Source: Halorubrum sp. JWXQ-INN 858 (GTDB taxonomy: Archaea; Halobacteriota; Halobacteria; Halobacteriales; Haloferacaceae). From it: 64,000 nt of DNA. A program made the translations under genes and the position numbers. Where the stretch lies: positions 1 to 64,000 of the forward strand of contig NZ_WUAX01000009.1 in assembly GCF_009806985.1 (NCBI RefSeq), written 5' to 3'. The notes beneath the pieces were generated by a model, which ran no database searches, was not told the DNA's origin, and saw nothing but the letters and a program-made list of their open reading frames with translations. This document shows positions 26,155 to 34,992 of the stretch, in pieces (position 1 is the stretch's first letter; every line of letters starts with the position of its first letter).

Positions 26155-26225
26155 TGGGACCGCTGAGAGTCGAACTCAGGTCCTACGGACCCCATCCGCA
26201 GAGGATACCACTACCCCACGGTCCC
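26155..26225 (-). tRNA. tRNA-Pro (GGG)
   Basis: The cloverleaf on the minus strand has the acceptor GGGACCG/CGGTCCC, a loop ATGGGGT with anticodon GGG, the T-arm CTGAG/CTCAG with TTCGACT, and discriminator A. Its 3' end faces the pts/dha module, the usual side for integrative elements. I searched for a copy of its 3' end near the integrase remnant and saw none. Confidence 0.93.
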
Positions 26226-26326
26226 GTGCTGCACTCGGACAGATGGGAGTCCGGTAATTAAGGACTTCGTTTCGCTGACGCCACGGATCGACGGGGGCGG
26301 CGTGTCCCGGTTTCGTCGTCCCGGCA

Positions 26327-27448
26327 TCAGTCGCCCGCCGCGTCGCGCGGGACCACGAGGTCCCCGTCGTCCCGCACCGCGAGGCTCGCGATCGGGTCGC
26401 CCTCGTAGACGGCGAGTCCCTCCGTCCGCGCGATCACGTAGCCGTCGTGGTCGACGGTGACCTCGTCACGGCGCTCCCCCGTCGCCGAGACGACCGTCGC
26501 GAGGGTGTCGCCCGCGACGAACGGCTCGCCCGCCGAGACGTGATGGCGGACGAGCCCGGCGGTCTCCGCGGTCGGACCGCGGTATCGTCGAACCGGATGG
26601 TCGACGGGGGCGGGGTCGAGACGGTCGCTCGCGTCACTGACCGACGAAGGGACGTCGGTGGCGTCGAGGAGTCCGAGCGCCACCGCGACCGAGACCGTGC
26701 CGGCGACCGCGGCCGCCGCGATCCGGTCGTCGACCACGCTGTGTGCGCCGAGCTCCGCGGTGAACGCGGGGATTCCCGCCTCGTTGAGGACCGCTCCCGC
26801 GGCCGACCGCTGGAGGTTCTCCTCGACGTACTCGGCCGCCGGGTACTCGGTGAGCGTCGGGAACCCGAACGCGTCGACGATCGCCGCGAGGTCGTCCGCG
26901 AGCGCCGTCGCCTCGGCCTCGGTCCGCCGATCCCCGTACAGGACGCGGTCGCGGATCGCGAAGGGCTCGCTGTCGACCCCCGCGGTGTGACAGTCGATCA
27001 GAGCGTCGGCCGCGACGCCTTCGCCCTCTCCCTCGCCGACGATCGCCCGATACAGGCGGGCGTCGATCCGCTCCTGGAGCTTCGGCGGCCGGGCCGACTC
27101 CGCGTCGGCGTCCGGGAAGTGGCGGTTGGGGTCGGCGTCGTCGTAGTAGGTGTGCCGGGCGTTCCGCCGGAGGCCCGCGGGCGACACCACCGGGACGGCG
27201 ACGACCGTGCCCGCGAGGTCGGATCGCATCGATCCGAACGCATCGGCTGCGTCCAGAACCGCTGCGACCCCCGTCGCCTCGTCGCCGTGGACGCCGCCGG
27301 TCAGCCACAGCGTCGGCCCCTCAGCCGCGCCGTTCACGATGACGACCGGGAGCCGCTCGGGGGTGCCCGTCGGGAGGTCCGCGACGTCGAACCAGCCGCG
27401 GGCGACCTCGCCCGGGGCGGCGCTCGCGCTGCCGAGTTCCGTCTCCAT
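26327..27448 (-). CDS. Succinylglutamate desuccinylase/aspartoacylase-family (M14) deacylase
   Basis: This 373-residue zinc hydrolase has the first two ligands in GGVHGDEATG (His, Glu) and the third in DCHTAG (His). The C-terminal beta domain, including VSAGEPFVAGDTLATVV, resembles the lipoyl-like fold at the end of this family. Known members cleave N-acyl amino acids, but the substrate here cannot be told. The ATG at 27448 is chosen because the TATA box CTTTTATAAG (27471-27480) lies just before it and overlaps the stop of cbf5. Confidence 0.82.
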   Translation of the reverse strand: METELGSASAAPGEVARGWFDVADLPTGTPERLPVVIVNGAAEGPTLWLTGGVHGDEATGVAAVLDAADAFGSMRSDLAGTVVAVPVVSPAGLRRNARHTYYDDADPNRHFPDADAESARPPKLQERIDARLYRAIVGEGEGEGVAADALIDCHTAGVDSEPFAIRDRVLYGDRRTEAEATALADDLAAIVDAFGFPTLTEYPAAEYVEENLQRSAAGAVLNEAGIPAFTAELGAHSVVDDRIAAAAVAGTVSVAVALGLLDATDVPSSVSDASDRLDPAPVDHPVRRYRGPTAETAGLVRHHVSAGEPFVAGDTLATVVSATGERRDEVTVDHDGYVIARTEGLAVYEGDPIASLAVRDDGDLVVPRDAAGD

Positions 27449-27470
27449 GCCCTGGCTGTTTTCGGGGCTA

Positions 27471-27480
27471 CTTATAAAAG
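27471..27480 (-). promoter_or_regulatory. TATA box for the M14 gene, overlapping the cbf5 stop codon
   Basis: CTTTTATAAG supplies both the last codons and TAA stop of cbf5 and a TATA element 23-32 nt before the next start, so the M14 gene can be expressed independently. Confidence 0.55.
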
Positions 27481-28539
27481 GACGCGTTCGAGCGACACGA
27501 CGGTCCCGGCCTCCGCGTCGGGGTCGCCGACGAGCCGCCCGAGACACACCGCGGAGCCGTCCGGGGTGTGACACGCGACGAGGGGCGCGTCCTTGCCGTT
27601 GCGGCCGGTCGTGGTGTCGGAGTCGGACGGACGGACGTCGCTGTCGATCACGCCCGGCGCGTAGACGGGAGCCCCGGTGGCGACGCTGCGGGCGGCGGAG
27701 GGAGCGATCGTCACCGACGGGAGATGGACGAGCGCGTCCTCCGCGGGCCGAACGACCTCCCGGAGGAAGCCGTCGTCGCCCTCCTCGGCCCAGACGAGCG
27801 CGTCGGTGAGGTCCTGTAGCGTGTGCAGGTCGCCGTCGTCGAACGGGTCGGTCGCGGTCCGCCGGAGGTGGCCCATGTGTGCGCCGATCCCCGCGGCGAG
27901 CCCGACGTCGTGACAGAGCTTGCGGACGTACGTGCCCGACTCACACCGGATCCGGAGCAGCGCCTGTCGCCCCTCGACCTCGAGGAGATCGAGGTCGTGG
28001 ATCGTCCGCGTCCGGAGGCGACGGCTCACGGCGCTCTTCCGGGGAGGTTTCTGGTAGATCTCCCCCTCGAACCCGGCGACGACGGCCGCGAGGTCCGCGG
28101 GCGCGTCCGCGTGGAGTTCGAGCACGGAGACGTACTCCTTCGTCCCCTCGAGGAACACCTGTGCCGCGCGGGTCGCGGAGCCCGTCAACGTGGGGAGACA
28201 GCCGGTCACCTTCGGGTCGAGGGTGCCCGCGTGGGCGACGCCGGCGATCCGGTCGCCGTCCGGGTCGATCGTCGCCAGCGTCCCGTTGATCGCGTCCCGG
28301 ACCCACGCCGAGAGCTGGTGGGAGGACGGCCCGGCGGGTTTGTCGACGTTGACGACGCCGAACCGGAGGAGTTCCGGTACCGACCGCTCGTCCGGCGGCG
28401 CGCGAAGGGGGTCGACGGGGTCGGCAGCTCCAGCGGCGTCGGCAGCCTCGACAGCCTCGACGGCGTCAGCAGCCTCGGCAGCCCCGACGGTGTCGGCGGT
28501 TCCGTCGGCGTCGCGGCCGTCACCGGTTTCGTCAGTCAT
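27472..28539 (-). CDS. truB: Cbf5/TruB tRNA and rRNA pseudouridine synthase
   Basis: This 355-residue enzyme is the catalytic subunit of archaeal box H/ACA RNPs and also makes tRNA U55. The catalytic Asp is residue 108 in HAGTLDPKVTG, followed by the usual TKEYVSVLELH, EGEIYQKPPRKSAVSR and GTYVRKLCHDVG blocks. A PUA domain closes the protein. An Ala/Asp/Val-rich N-terminal tail (about residues 10-45) is extra relative to other archaeal Cbf5 proteins. The start at 28539 is placed by a TATA box at 28566-28574 that overlaps the cmk stop. Confidence 0.93.
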   Translation of the reverse strand: MTDETGDGRDADGTADTVGAAEAADAVEAVEAADAAGAADPVDPLRAPPDERSVPELLRFGVVNVDKPAGPSSHQLSAWVRDAINGTLATIDPDGDRIAGVAHAGTLDPKVTGCLPTLTGSATRAAQVFLEGTKEYVSVLELHADAPADLAAVVAGFEGEIYQKPPRKSAVSRRLRTRTIHDLDLLEVEGRQALLRIRCESGTYVRKLCHDVGLAAGIGAHMGHLRRTATDPFDDGDLHTLQDLTDALVWAEEGDDGFLREVVRPAEDALVHLPSVTIAPSAARSVATGAPVYAPGVIDSDVRPSDSDTTTGRNGKDAPLVACHTPDGSAVCLGRLVGDPDAEAGTVVSLERVLL

Positions 28540-28565
28540 TCGGATACGTGAGCGACGCGCCGACC

Positions 28566-28574
28566 GCTTAAAAG
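28566..28574 (-). promoter_or_regulatory. TATA box for cbf5, overlapping the cmk stop codon
   Basis: On the minus strand CTTTTAAGC spans the final Phe codon and TAA stop of cmk, and lies 27-35 nt before the cbf5 start. Confidence 0.5.
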
Positions 28575-29146
28575 TCGTGTGTGACTCCGACGACGGCGGC
28601 TTTCCCCTCGTCGTCGGCCGGGTCGTACGCTTCCACGGTCGCCACGAGCGCGTCGAGGAACCGTTCGGGACCCCAGCGGGCGGTGTTGTACGCGGCGTCG
28701 TAGATGGAGAGATCGCCGATGTCGATGTCGTAGTACTCCAGGTAGCGTTTGTGCTCGGACGCCTCGCGTCGCTCGGTTTCCGCGCGTGCACGGTCGACCG
28801 GCTTCCCCTCGCGCTCGGCGATCCGTTCGGCGCGGACGTCGACGGGCGCGTCGAACCAGAGCCGGAGGTCAGCGTGGTCGGCCGCGAGCCAGCCGGCGAG
28901 GCGGGACTCCAACACGAGGTCGTCGCGGGTCGTCGCGATCTCGTGGAGCCGGCGGTCGAGGTCGCGGTCGACGTCGGCGTCGTCCTCGGCGTACTCGTTG
29001 AACTCGACGGGCGTCATGTCGCGCTCGGCGGCCATCTCACGGAAGATGTCGCCCCCCGAGACGTGGTCGAGCCCGAGCGCCTCCGCGAGGCCCGCGGCGT
29101 TCGTGCTCTTCCCGCTGCCCGGCGGGCCGGAGACGGTGATCAACAT
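28568..29146 (-). CDS. cmk: Cytidylate kinase
   Basis: This 192-residue kinase phosphorylates CMP/dCMP. The P-loop is GPPGSGKST (residues 7-15), the NMP site VSGGDIFREMA, and the LID-like region REGKPVDRARAETERREASEHKRY. It is the small archaeal form. The neighbour cbf5 follows 29 nt later, a linkage common in archaea. Confidence 0.93.
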   Translation of the reverse strand: MLITVSGPPGSGKSTNAAGLAEALGLDHVSGGDIFREMAAERDMTPVEFNEYAEDDADVDRDLDRRLHEIATTRDDLVLESRLAGWLAADHADLRLWFDAPVDVRAERIAEREGKPVDRARAETERREASEHKRYLEYYDIDIGDLSIYDAAYNTARWGPERFLDALVATVEAYDPADDEGKAAVVGVTHDF

Positions 29147-29267
29147 ATCGGTACTGCGTCGCTGCCGGTGAAAACGGTTGCCGTTCGTGAGGGCCGTGTG
29201 ACCCGTTCGCGGGGTCGACGCGGCCCGTGTCGGTTACGAGGTCGAAGCGGTCGCGCCGCTCGTGTCG

Positions 29268-29600
29268 CTACCGGTCGGCCGTCGCGGCGCTCATCGCCCA
29301 GACGGCGATGAGCCCGAGCAGGACCGCGGGGATCAGCGGGAGCACCAGGTACGTCCCGAAGAACGTGAGCCCGAACGACCCGGCGGCGTACGGGTACACG
29401 TAGATGATCCCCGGGATCACCAACACGCACGTGAACAGCGCGGCGGTCAGCGCCCACCCCTTCCGGCCGAAGCCGTCCGCCTCGAGCTCGTCGGCACCGT
29501 CGCCCGCGGATCGGGGCGTCTCTCCCTCCCGTGGGTCGGTGTCGTCGGTTCCGTCCGGGGTGTGGACGTATCCGCCGTCGGCGTCTGGTTCAGCGCTCAC
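29268..29600 (-). CDS. Membrane protein, function unknown
   Basis: This is a 110-residue protein with a disordered acidic N-terminus (Asp, Gly, Glu, Pro; about 45 residues) and two membrane segments (WALTAALFTCVLVIPGIIYV and LVLPLIPAVLLGLIAVWAM). It starts with GTG and overlaps the end of the oxidoreductase gene by eleven bases, so the two are coupled. No family is recognised. Confidence 0.65.
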   Translation of the reverse strand: MSAEPDADGGYVHTPDGTDDTDPREGETPRSAGDGADELEADGFGRKGWALTAALFTCVLVIPGIIYVYPYAAGSFGLTFFGTYLVLPLIPAVLLGLIAVWAMSAATADR

Positions 29601-30630
29601 TGTCTGGGATCACGACTACCTTACCAAAGCCCTCACGGTTCTCGAGCAGCTCGTGGGCGCGCGCCGCCTCGCTCATGGGGAGCGTCTCCCGGATCCGCGG
29701 CTCGAAGGTGCCATCCCAGACGAGTTCGAGGACGTCGTCGACCTCGCCGGGGGTCGCCATCGTGGAGCCGAGCACGGACAGCTGGTTCCAGAAGATGCGG
29801 TTGAGTCCGGCCCCGGGGTTCGGCCCGGTGGTCGCGCCACAGGTGACGAGCCGGCCGCCCTTCGCCAACGCCTGTAACGAGTCGGGATACGTGGCGGCCC
29901 CGACGTGATCGACGACGACGTCGACGCCGCGGCGACCGGTCAGCGACGCCACCTCCGCGGCGAAGTCGTCGGCCTCGTAGTCGATGACGTGGTCCGCCCC
30001 GCACGCCGCCGCGTGCGAGAGCTTCTCCTCGGTCGAGGCGGTCGCGAACACCTCACAGCCGGCGTGGTCCGCGATCTGGACCGCGGCGTGGCCGACCCCG
30101 CCCGACGCGCCGAGGACGAGCACGCGCTCGCCAGCCTCGATGTCCGCGCGCGTGTGAAGCATGCGCCACGCGGTCTGGAAGACGAGCGAGACGGAGCCGG
30201 CGACCTCCCACTCGACCCCCGCGGGGACGGGAACGAGGTTGTCGGCCGGGACCGCCGCCAGCTCCGAGTGGACGCCGGGCAGGTGCTCGCCGATGATGCG
30301 GAAGGAGACGCACAGCGACTCCTCGCCGTCGCGACAGAACTCACACGTCCCGCAGGAGACGCCGGCGCTGACGGCGACGCGGTCGCCGGGCTCGAATCGG
30401 GCGACGTCGTCGCCGACGGCCTCGACGACGCCCGCGGCGTCGCTGCCGGGGACGTGTGGCATCTCGAGGTCGATCCCGGGGAGCCCGCGCCGGGTCCAGA
30501 CGTCGAGGTGGTTCAACGCGCCGGCCTTCACGTCGACGAGGACCTCGTCGGCGGCGGGCTCCGGGTCGGGGAACTCGCCGTACTCGATCACGTCTCGGTC
30601 GCCGTGGGCGGCGAACTGAACGGCCTTCAT
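29590..30630 (-). CDS. Zinc-binding MDR oxidoreductase (quinone oxidoreductase-like)
   Basis: This protein has 346 residues. A structural zinc loop with four Cys is present (SCGTCEFCRDGEESLC), as is the NAD(P) motif VLVLGASGGVGHAAVQIA near residue 170. Together with GALNHLDVWTRRG near the N-terminus this is the profile of archaeal zinc alcohol dehydrogenase/quinone reductase relatives. NADP is expected because no acidic residue follows the Gly-rich motif. The ATG at 30630 is preferred over a much longer open frame. The substrate is not predictable. Confidence 0.82.
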   Translation of the reverse strand: MKAVQFAAHGDRDVIEYGEFPDPEPAADEVLVDVKAGALNHLDVWTRRGLPGIDLEMPHVPGSDAAGVVEAVGDDVARFEPGDRVAVSAGVSCGTCEFCRDGEESLCVSFRIIGEHLPGVHSELAAVPADNLVPVPAGVEWEVAGSVSLVFQTAWRMLHTRADIEAGERVLVLGASGGVGHAAVQIADHAGCEVFATASTEEKLSHAAACGADHVIDYEADDFAAEVASLTGRRGVDVVVDHVGAATYPDSLQALAKGGRLVTCGATTGPNPGAGLNRIFWNQLSVLGSTMATPGEVDDVLELVWDGTFEPRIRETLPMSEAARAHELLENREGFGKVVVIPDSER

Positions 30631-30732
30631 ACGTGATCCAACCGCGGGAGCCCACAAAACAGTACGGCAAGCGGACGGCGGCGGCGAGGTTTTATTATTC
30701 TTCGTCGTGGTGCTGAAGCCGATCCGAGAACG

Positions 30733-31428
30733 ATGAACGGGGAGTCGGAGACGGAGGAAGGACCGGGGGTCGATCGGGCCGACGAGCTCGAGGCGCTCGT
30801 CAGGCAGTGGGAGAGCCTGCAGGCGGACGTCCGTGCCCACAAACGACAGTCGCACCGACGGATCGTCGCCAGTATGGTCCTGTTGGCGGCGGTCGCGGGC
30901 TACGCGCTCAGGAGCGAAACCGAGTGGCTCTTCGCGTTCGTGCCGCCGATCGTCGCGGTGGTGTTCCTCCTCCACATGCAGGAGACGAACCACGTCCACT
31001 ACCGCCACTGGCAGTGCTGTCGGATCGAGGACCGGATCGCGACCGAACACGGCGTCGAACGGTTCGACTGGACCCGAGCGTTCAGTCCGATCACGCTGAC
31101 CGACTGGACGCGACCGGATGGCGGCAGCGTCTGGCGCTCGCTCCCGCAAGTCGCGTGTGCCGTCGGGATATACCTGGTCGCGTTCGGGGTGTACGTCGCG
31201 TTCCTCGTCGGCGCGTACCCGTCCGCCATGGCGGCCGTCAGCACGGGACCCGAGTGGATCCCAGTGGCGGTCGTTCCGGGCGCGTACGTCGCCGTCACGC
31301 TGTCGATGGTTCTGGCGGGTGCGTCGAACCTCCGGCTTCGAACGCGTGCTCGGCGGGAGCTCGCGGCGGCCGAGTCCCCGGATCCCCGTGTCGACCGGGG
31401 GATCTGGCGACGCTGGTGGAGCCGATAG
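30733..31428 (+). CDS. Membrane protein with coiled-coil N-terminus
   Basis: This 231-residue protein begins with an acidic coiled coil (ELEALVRQWESLQADVRAHK). Two membrane segments follow (about residues 45-80), then a soluble His- and Cys-containing part (ETNHVHYRHWQCCRIEDR), and two more membrane segments. The C-terminus is basic. No family is recognised. A TTTTATTATT TATA-like element is about 35-45 nt upstream. Confidence 0.65.
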   Translation: MNGESETEEGPGVDRADELEALVRQWESLQADVRAHKRQSHRRIVASMVLLAAVAGYALRSETEWLFAFVPPIVAVVFLLHMQETNHVHYRHWQCCRIEDRIATEHGVERFDWTRAFSPITLTDWTRPDGGSVWRSLPQVACAVGIYLVAFGVYVAFLVGAYPSAMAAVSTGPEWIPVAVVPGAYVAVTLSMVLAGASNLRLRTRARRELAAAESPDPRVDRGIWRRWWSR

Positions 31429-31500
31429 CGTCGGCGGTCGGAACGGCGACGCCGTGGGGGCTGTGTGAATTCGACGCATCCCGCCGCGGCTTCCGTGACG

Positions 31501-31508
31501 TTTAAGTA
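31501..31508 (+). promoter_or_regulatory. Probable promoter of tRNA-Ser and the rps13 operon
   Basis: TTTAAGTA is the only good TATA match between the membrane protein gene and tRNA-Ser. The tRNA starts about 80 nt later, which implies a leader that is trimmed. The rps13 start is 57 nt after the tRNA, so both may come from one transcript. Confidence 0.4.
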
Positions 31509-31586
31509 TCGAAACCGGGTTTGTTCGCATGCACGAACTGCAGGGGCACCGGGTCCCGAGTCCGCAAGGGCGATGATACAACGCGG

Positions 31587-31672
31587 GTTACGGTAGCCAA
31601 GTCTGGCCCAAGGCGCAGGGTTGCTAACTCTGTGGCGTCACTGCCTCCGGGGTTCGAATCCCCGCCGTAACG
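31587..31672 (+). tRNA. tRNA-Ser (GCT)
   Basis: A type II tRNA with long variable arm: acceptor GTTACGG/CCGTAAC, anticodon loop TTGCTAA with anticodon GCT, variable arm TGGCGTCACTGCCTC, T-arm CGGGG/CCCCG with TTCGAAT, discriminator G. Confidence 0.95.
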
Positions 31673-31729
31673 CTCGAACGGACCGAGTACCGCCGGATTC
31701 GCGCCGGTAGGGCTCACCACAACCAATAC

Positions 31730-32254
31730 ATGAGCACGGAAGAACCACAGGACGGCTCGCCGGAGGAGGAGGAAGACCTCCAGTACTTCGTTCGGATCGG
31801 GGGCGCGGACCTCGACGGGACGAAGACGGTCGAGCGAAGCCTGTCAGAACTCAACGGCATCGGCACGCGCATGGCGCGGCTGGTCGCCGAGGAAGCCGAC
31901 GTGGACCGAAGCGCCACGTTCGGGCTGCTCGACGAGGACGACATCCAGACCGTCGTCGACGTCGTCGAGAACCTCGAGGACCACGTCCCGTCGTGGATGA
32001 CGAACCGACAGAACGACTTCTTCAGCGGTGAGACGGCACACCTCGTCGGCACGGACGTCAACGAGAAGACCCGTCACGACATCAACCGGATGAAGCAGAT
32101 CGAATCGTACAAAGGGGTCCGTCACAAGCGCGGACAGAAGGTCCGCGGTCAGCGCACGAAGTCCACCGGTCGTACCGAGGGGACCATCGGCGTCAACGTC
32201 GAGGAGATCCGCGAGGAGATGGCCGAGGAAGAAGCAGCGGGTGAGGACGAATGA
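31730..32254 (+). CDS. rps13: Ribosomal protein uS13
   Basis: This 174-residue small-subunit head protein contacts the 5S side of the ribosome and tRNA. SYKGVRHKRGQKVRGQRTKS is the conserved basic C-terminal block, and the central helix-two-turn-helix LNGIGTRMARLVAE is present. The N-terminus and C-terminus carry acidic halophilic extensions. It opens the rps13-rps4-rps11-rpoD operon, and its stop overlaps rps4 by four bases. Confidence 0.97.
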   Translation: MSTEEPQDGSPEEEEDLQYFVRIGGADLDGTKTVERSLSELNGIGTRMARLVAEEADVDRSATFGLLDEDDIQTVVDVVENLEDHVPSWMTNRQNDFFSGETAHLVGTDVNEKTRHDINRMKQIESYKGVRHKRGQKVRGQRTKSTGRTEGTIGVNVEEIREEMAEEEAAGEDE

Positions 32255-32778
32255 GCACCGGCAAGAACACCAAAGGCTACGAGACGCCGAACCACCCCTA
32301 CCAGGGCGAGCGCATCGCCGAGGAGTCCGACCTCCTCGGGCGATACGGCCTTCAGAACAAGGAGGAGCTGTGGCGTGCCCAGTCCGAGCTGCGACGGATG
32401 CGCCGCGAGGCGCGACGCCTGCTCGGCGAGGCACAGGGTGACGTCGATCTCGCACAGGAAGCCGGCGGGGAGTTCGTCGCACGGCTCCGCCGCATCGGCA
32501 TCTTGGGCGACAACGACGACATCTCGGCGGTCCTGTCGCTCGACGTGACCGACCTGCTCGAGCGCCGTCTCCAGACGATCGCGTACCGGCAGGGCTTCGC
32601 GTCCTCGGCACAGCAGGCCCGCCAGTTCATCGTCCACGGACACATCACCGTCGACGGTGCGCGAGTCACGCGCCCGTCGGTGAAGATGGACGTGAGCGAC
32701 GAGGGCGCGGTCGCCTTCGACGAGACGAGCCCGCTCGCGGACGATCTCCACCCCGAGCGCGCGGAGTCACAGGAGTAA
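32251..32778 (+). CDS. rps4: Ribosomal protein uS4
   Basis: This 175-residue protein is the primary assembly protein of the 30S body. It has the S4 RNA-binding domain with LERRLQTIAYRQGFASSAQQ and the VHGHITVDGARVTRPS hairpin. ATGA overlap with rps13. Confidence 0.97.
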   Translation: MSTGKNTKGYETPNHPYQGERIAEESDLLGRYGLQNKEELWRAQSELRRMRREARRLLGEAQGDVDLAQEAGGEFVARLRRIGILGDNDDISAVLSLDVTDLLERRLQTIAYRQGFASSAQQARQFIVHGHITVDGARVTRPSVKMDVSDEGAVAFDETSPLADDLHPERAESQE

Positions 32779-32784
32779 CCAATC

Positions 32785-33174
32785 ATGAGCCAATCAGAGG
32801 ACGGCAAGTGGGGCATCGCCCACGTGTACGCATCGTTCAACAACACGCTCATCACGGTCACCGACGAGACGGGTGCCGAGACGATCGCCAAGTCGTCCGG
32901 CGGCACCGTGGTGAAACAGAACCGTGACGAGGCGTCGCCGTACGCGGCCATGCAGATGGCCGACGTCGTCGCCGAGCGCGTGAAGGAAGCCGGCCTGGAG
33001 GGCGTACACGTCCGCGTGCGCGGCCCCGGCGGTAACCTCAACAAGTCCACCGGTCCCGGCGCACAGGCGACGATCCGCGCGCTCTCGCGTGCGGGCGTCG
33101 AGATCGGTCGGATCGAGGACGTCACGCCCATCCCGCACGACGGGACGAAGGCACCGAAGAACAAGCGAGTCTAA
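32785..33174 (+). CDS. rps11: Ribosomal protein uS11
   Basis: This 129-residue platform protein carries the expected [19 protein letters not shown] beginning and the Gly-rich [20 protein letters not shown], with C-terminal [14 protein letters not shown]. Six bases separate it from rps4, and a single base separates it from rpoD. Confidence 0.97.
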   Translation: MSQSEDGKWGIAHVYASFNNTLITVTDETGAETIAKSSGGTVVKQNRDEASPYAAMQMADVVAERVKEAGLEGVHVRVRGPGGNLNKSTGPGAQATIRALSRAGVEIGRIEDVTPIPHDGTKAPKNKRV

Positions 33175-33175
33175 C

Positions 33176-33928
33176 ATGACTGACGCCGATTTCGACGTGG
33201 AGTACGTCGAACGAGACGACCGGAGCGCCCGGGTGCTGATCCGCGGGCTCACGCCGGCGTTCGCCAACGGGATCCGCCGTGCGATGATCGCGGACGTTCC
33301 GACGTTCTCGATCGACACCGCCCGGTTCGTCGAGAACTCCTCGGTGATGTTCGACGAGATGATCGGCCTCCGTCTGGGGCTCATCCCCCTGACGACGCCG
33401 GTCGACGAGTTCGAGATCGGTGACGAAGTCACCCTCGCACTCGACGTCGAAGGGCCGGGAGCGGCGTACTCCGGCGACATCGAGAGCGCAGAGCCGATGG
33501 TCGAGACCGCCGACAAGAACGTCCCGATCGTCGACCTGAAGGAGGGACAGCGGCTGGAGTTCGAGGCCGACGCGGTGCTCGACACCGGCAAGGAGCACGC
33601 CAAACACCAGGGCGGCGTCTCCGTCGGCTACCGTCACCTCCAGCGTGTCACCGTCGAGGGCGACCTCGGCGAGTTCGACGAGGACGAGCCGCGGATCCTC
33701 CGCGGCGTGATCGAGACGCCCGACGGCGAGATCGTCGTCACCGACGAGTTCGACAACGACCTCTCGAAGAAGTATCCCGGCAAGGAAGTGCGCGTCGAGG
33801 ACGTCCCCGGCGCGTTCGTCTTCCACATCGAGACGGACGGGTCGTTCACCGTCGACGAACTGCTGCTCCGCGCGATCGACTCCATCGAGGAGCGCGCGGA
33901 CGAACTACGAACGAAAGTCGCGGTATAG
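33176..33928 (+). CDS. rpoD: RNA polymerase subunit Rpo3 (D)
   Basis: This 250-residue subunit is the archaeal counterpart of Rpb3 and alpha, and scaffolds the polymerase with Rpo11. [22 protein letters not shown] and [12 protein letters not shown] are the conserved N-terminal parts. The C-terminal dimerisation helix is [18 protein letters not shown]. The region that holds Fe-S-cluster Cys residues in some archaeal homologues shows no Cys here, as expected for haloarchaeal versions. ATG at 33176 follows the rps11 stop by one base. Longer upstream frames exist but are shadows. Confidence 0.96.
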   Translation: MTDADFDVEYVERDDRSARVLIRGLTPAFANGIRRAMIADVPTFSIDTARFVENSSVMFDEMIGLRLGLIPLTTPVDEFEIGDEVTLALDVEGPGAAYSGDIESAEPMVETADKNVPIVDLKEGQRLEFEADAVLDTGKEHAKHQGGVSVGYRHLQRVTVEGDLGEFDEDEPRILRGVIETPDGEIVVTDEFDNDLSKKYPGKEVRVEDVPGAFVFHIETDGSFTVDELLLRAIDSIEERADELRTKVAV

Positions 33929-34068
33929 CGTAATGTCCACCCTTCGAACCACCACCGACCCGACCACAGCCCCGCTCGCCAGCGATGGCGGGACGCCGAG
34001 CCGATCGGCCGGGGGCGACGGCGGGACCGAAAGTGGTTTGAAGGGAGGCGGATTACGAAGGAGTGCAC

Positions 34069-34153
34069 GCAGGGATAGCCAAGTCAGGCCAACGGCGCAG
34101 CGTTCAGGGCGCTGTCCTGTAGAGGTCCGCAGGTTCAAATCCTGCTCCCTGCA
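34069..34153 (+). tRNA. tRNA-Leu (CAG)
   Basis: Type II tRNA inside the ribosomal cluster: acceptor GCAGGGA/TCCCTGC, anticodon loop TTCAGGG with CAG, variable arm TCCTGTAGAGGTCC, T-arm GCAGG/CCTGC with TTCAAAT, discriminator A. A tRNA-Leu upstream of L18e is the known arrangement in Haloarcula and relatives. Confidence 0.95.
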
Positions 34154-34192
34154 CTCCGTTTTTCAGGAACTCTCCACACAGGAGGGACAGCT

Positions 34193-34546
34193 ATGAGTAG
34201 CAAGACGAATCCGAAACTACAGAACCTCATCGCCGAGCTGAAGTCGGCGTCGCGCTCGTCCGGTGCCAACATCTGGCAGGACGTCGCCGACCGACTCGAA
34301 AAGCCACGGCGCACGCACGCTGAGGTCAACCTGGGTCGCATCGAGCGGTACGCTCAGGAAGACGAGACGGTCGTCGTCCCCGGCAAGGTGCTGGGCAGCG
34401 GTGTGCTCGAAAAGAACGTTACCGTCGCCGCCGTCGACTTCTCGGGAACGGCCCGAACGAAGATCGACCAGGCGGGGGAGGCGGTGACGCTCGAACAGTT
34501 CGTTGAACGCAACCCCGACGGCGGGAACGTACGGGTGATCCGATGA
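34193..34546 (+). CDS. rpl18e: Ribosomal protein eL18
   Basis: This 117-residue archaeal/eukaryotic large-subunit protein has [29 protein letters not shown] and [20 protein letters not shown]. It starts 40 nt after the tRNA-Leu and overlaps rpl13 by four bases. Confidence 0.96.
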   Translation: MSSKTNPKLQNLIAELKSASRSSGANIWQDVADRLEKPRRTHAEVNLGRIERYAQEDETVVVPGKVLGSGVLEKNVTVAAVDFSGTARTKIDQAGEAVTLEQFVERNPDGGNVRVIR

Positions 34547-34992
34547 GCGTCGCCGACTACGACGCGGACGTCGTCGTCGACGCCCGTGACTGCATCCTCG
34601 GTCGCGTCTCCTCGGAAGTCGCCCAAAAGGCGCTCGCCGGCGAAACGGTCGCCGTCGTCAACGCCGAGCGCGCGGTCATCACGGGTAACGAGGAGGCCAC
34701 GATGGAGACGTACCACACCCGAGCCAACCTCGGCTCCGACAGCGGCCCCTACTACCCGAAGCGCCCGGACCGCATCTTCAAGCGCGCGATCCGCGGCATG
34801 CTGCCGTACAAGTCGAAGGACGGTCGCGAGGCGTTCTCGAACGTTCGCGTCTACGTGGGCAACCCCTACGAGCGCGACGAGGACGTCGAGTCGGTCGTTC
34901 TCGACGGCACGTCGCTCGATCGGCTCTCGAACATCAAGTTCACCTCGCTCGGGGAGGTCTCCGAGTCCTTGGGAGCTAACGTCACATGGTAA
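34543..34992 (+). CDS. rpl13: Ribosomal protein uL13
   Basis: This 149-residue protein carries [19 protein letters not shown], the [14 protein letters not shown] strand and the [19 protein letters not shown] loop. It overlaps both rpl18e and rps9, which points to tight translational coupling. Confidence 0.96.
   Translation: MSVADYDADVVVDARDCILGRVSSEVAQKALAGETVAVVNAERAVITGNEEATMETYHTRANLGSDSGPYYPKRPDRIFKRAIRGMLPYKSKDGREAFSNVRVYVGNPYERDEDVESVVLDGTSLDRLSNIKFTSLGEVSESLGANVTW

Noticed and set aside
30733..31428. A membrane-bound metalloprotein because of the HVHYRHWQCC segment
   Set aside because: The His and Cys residues do not form a known binding motif, so I left the protein unassigned.
29590..31581. 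A 663-codon frame read as one large oxidoreductase
   Set aside because: The first 317 codons are antisense to the membrane protein at 30733 and rich in Arg, Asp and Pro. The real protein starts at 30630.
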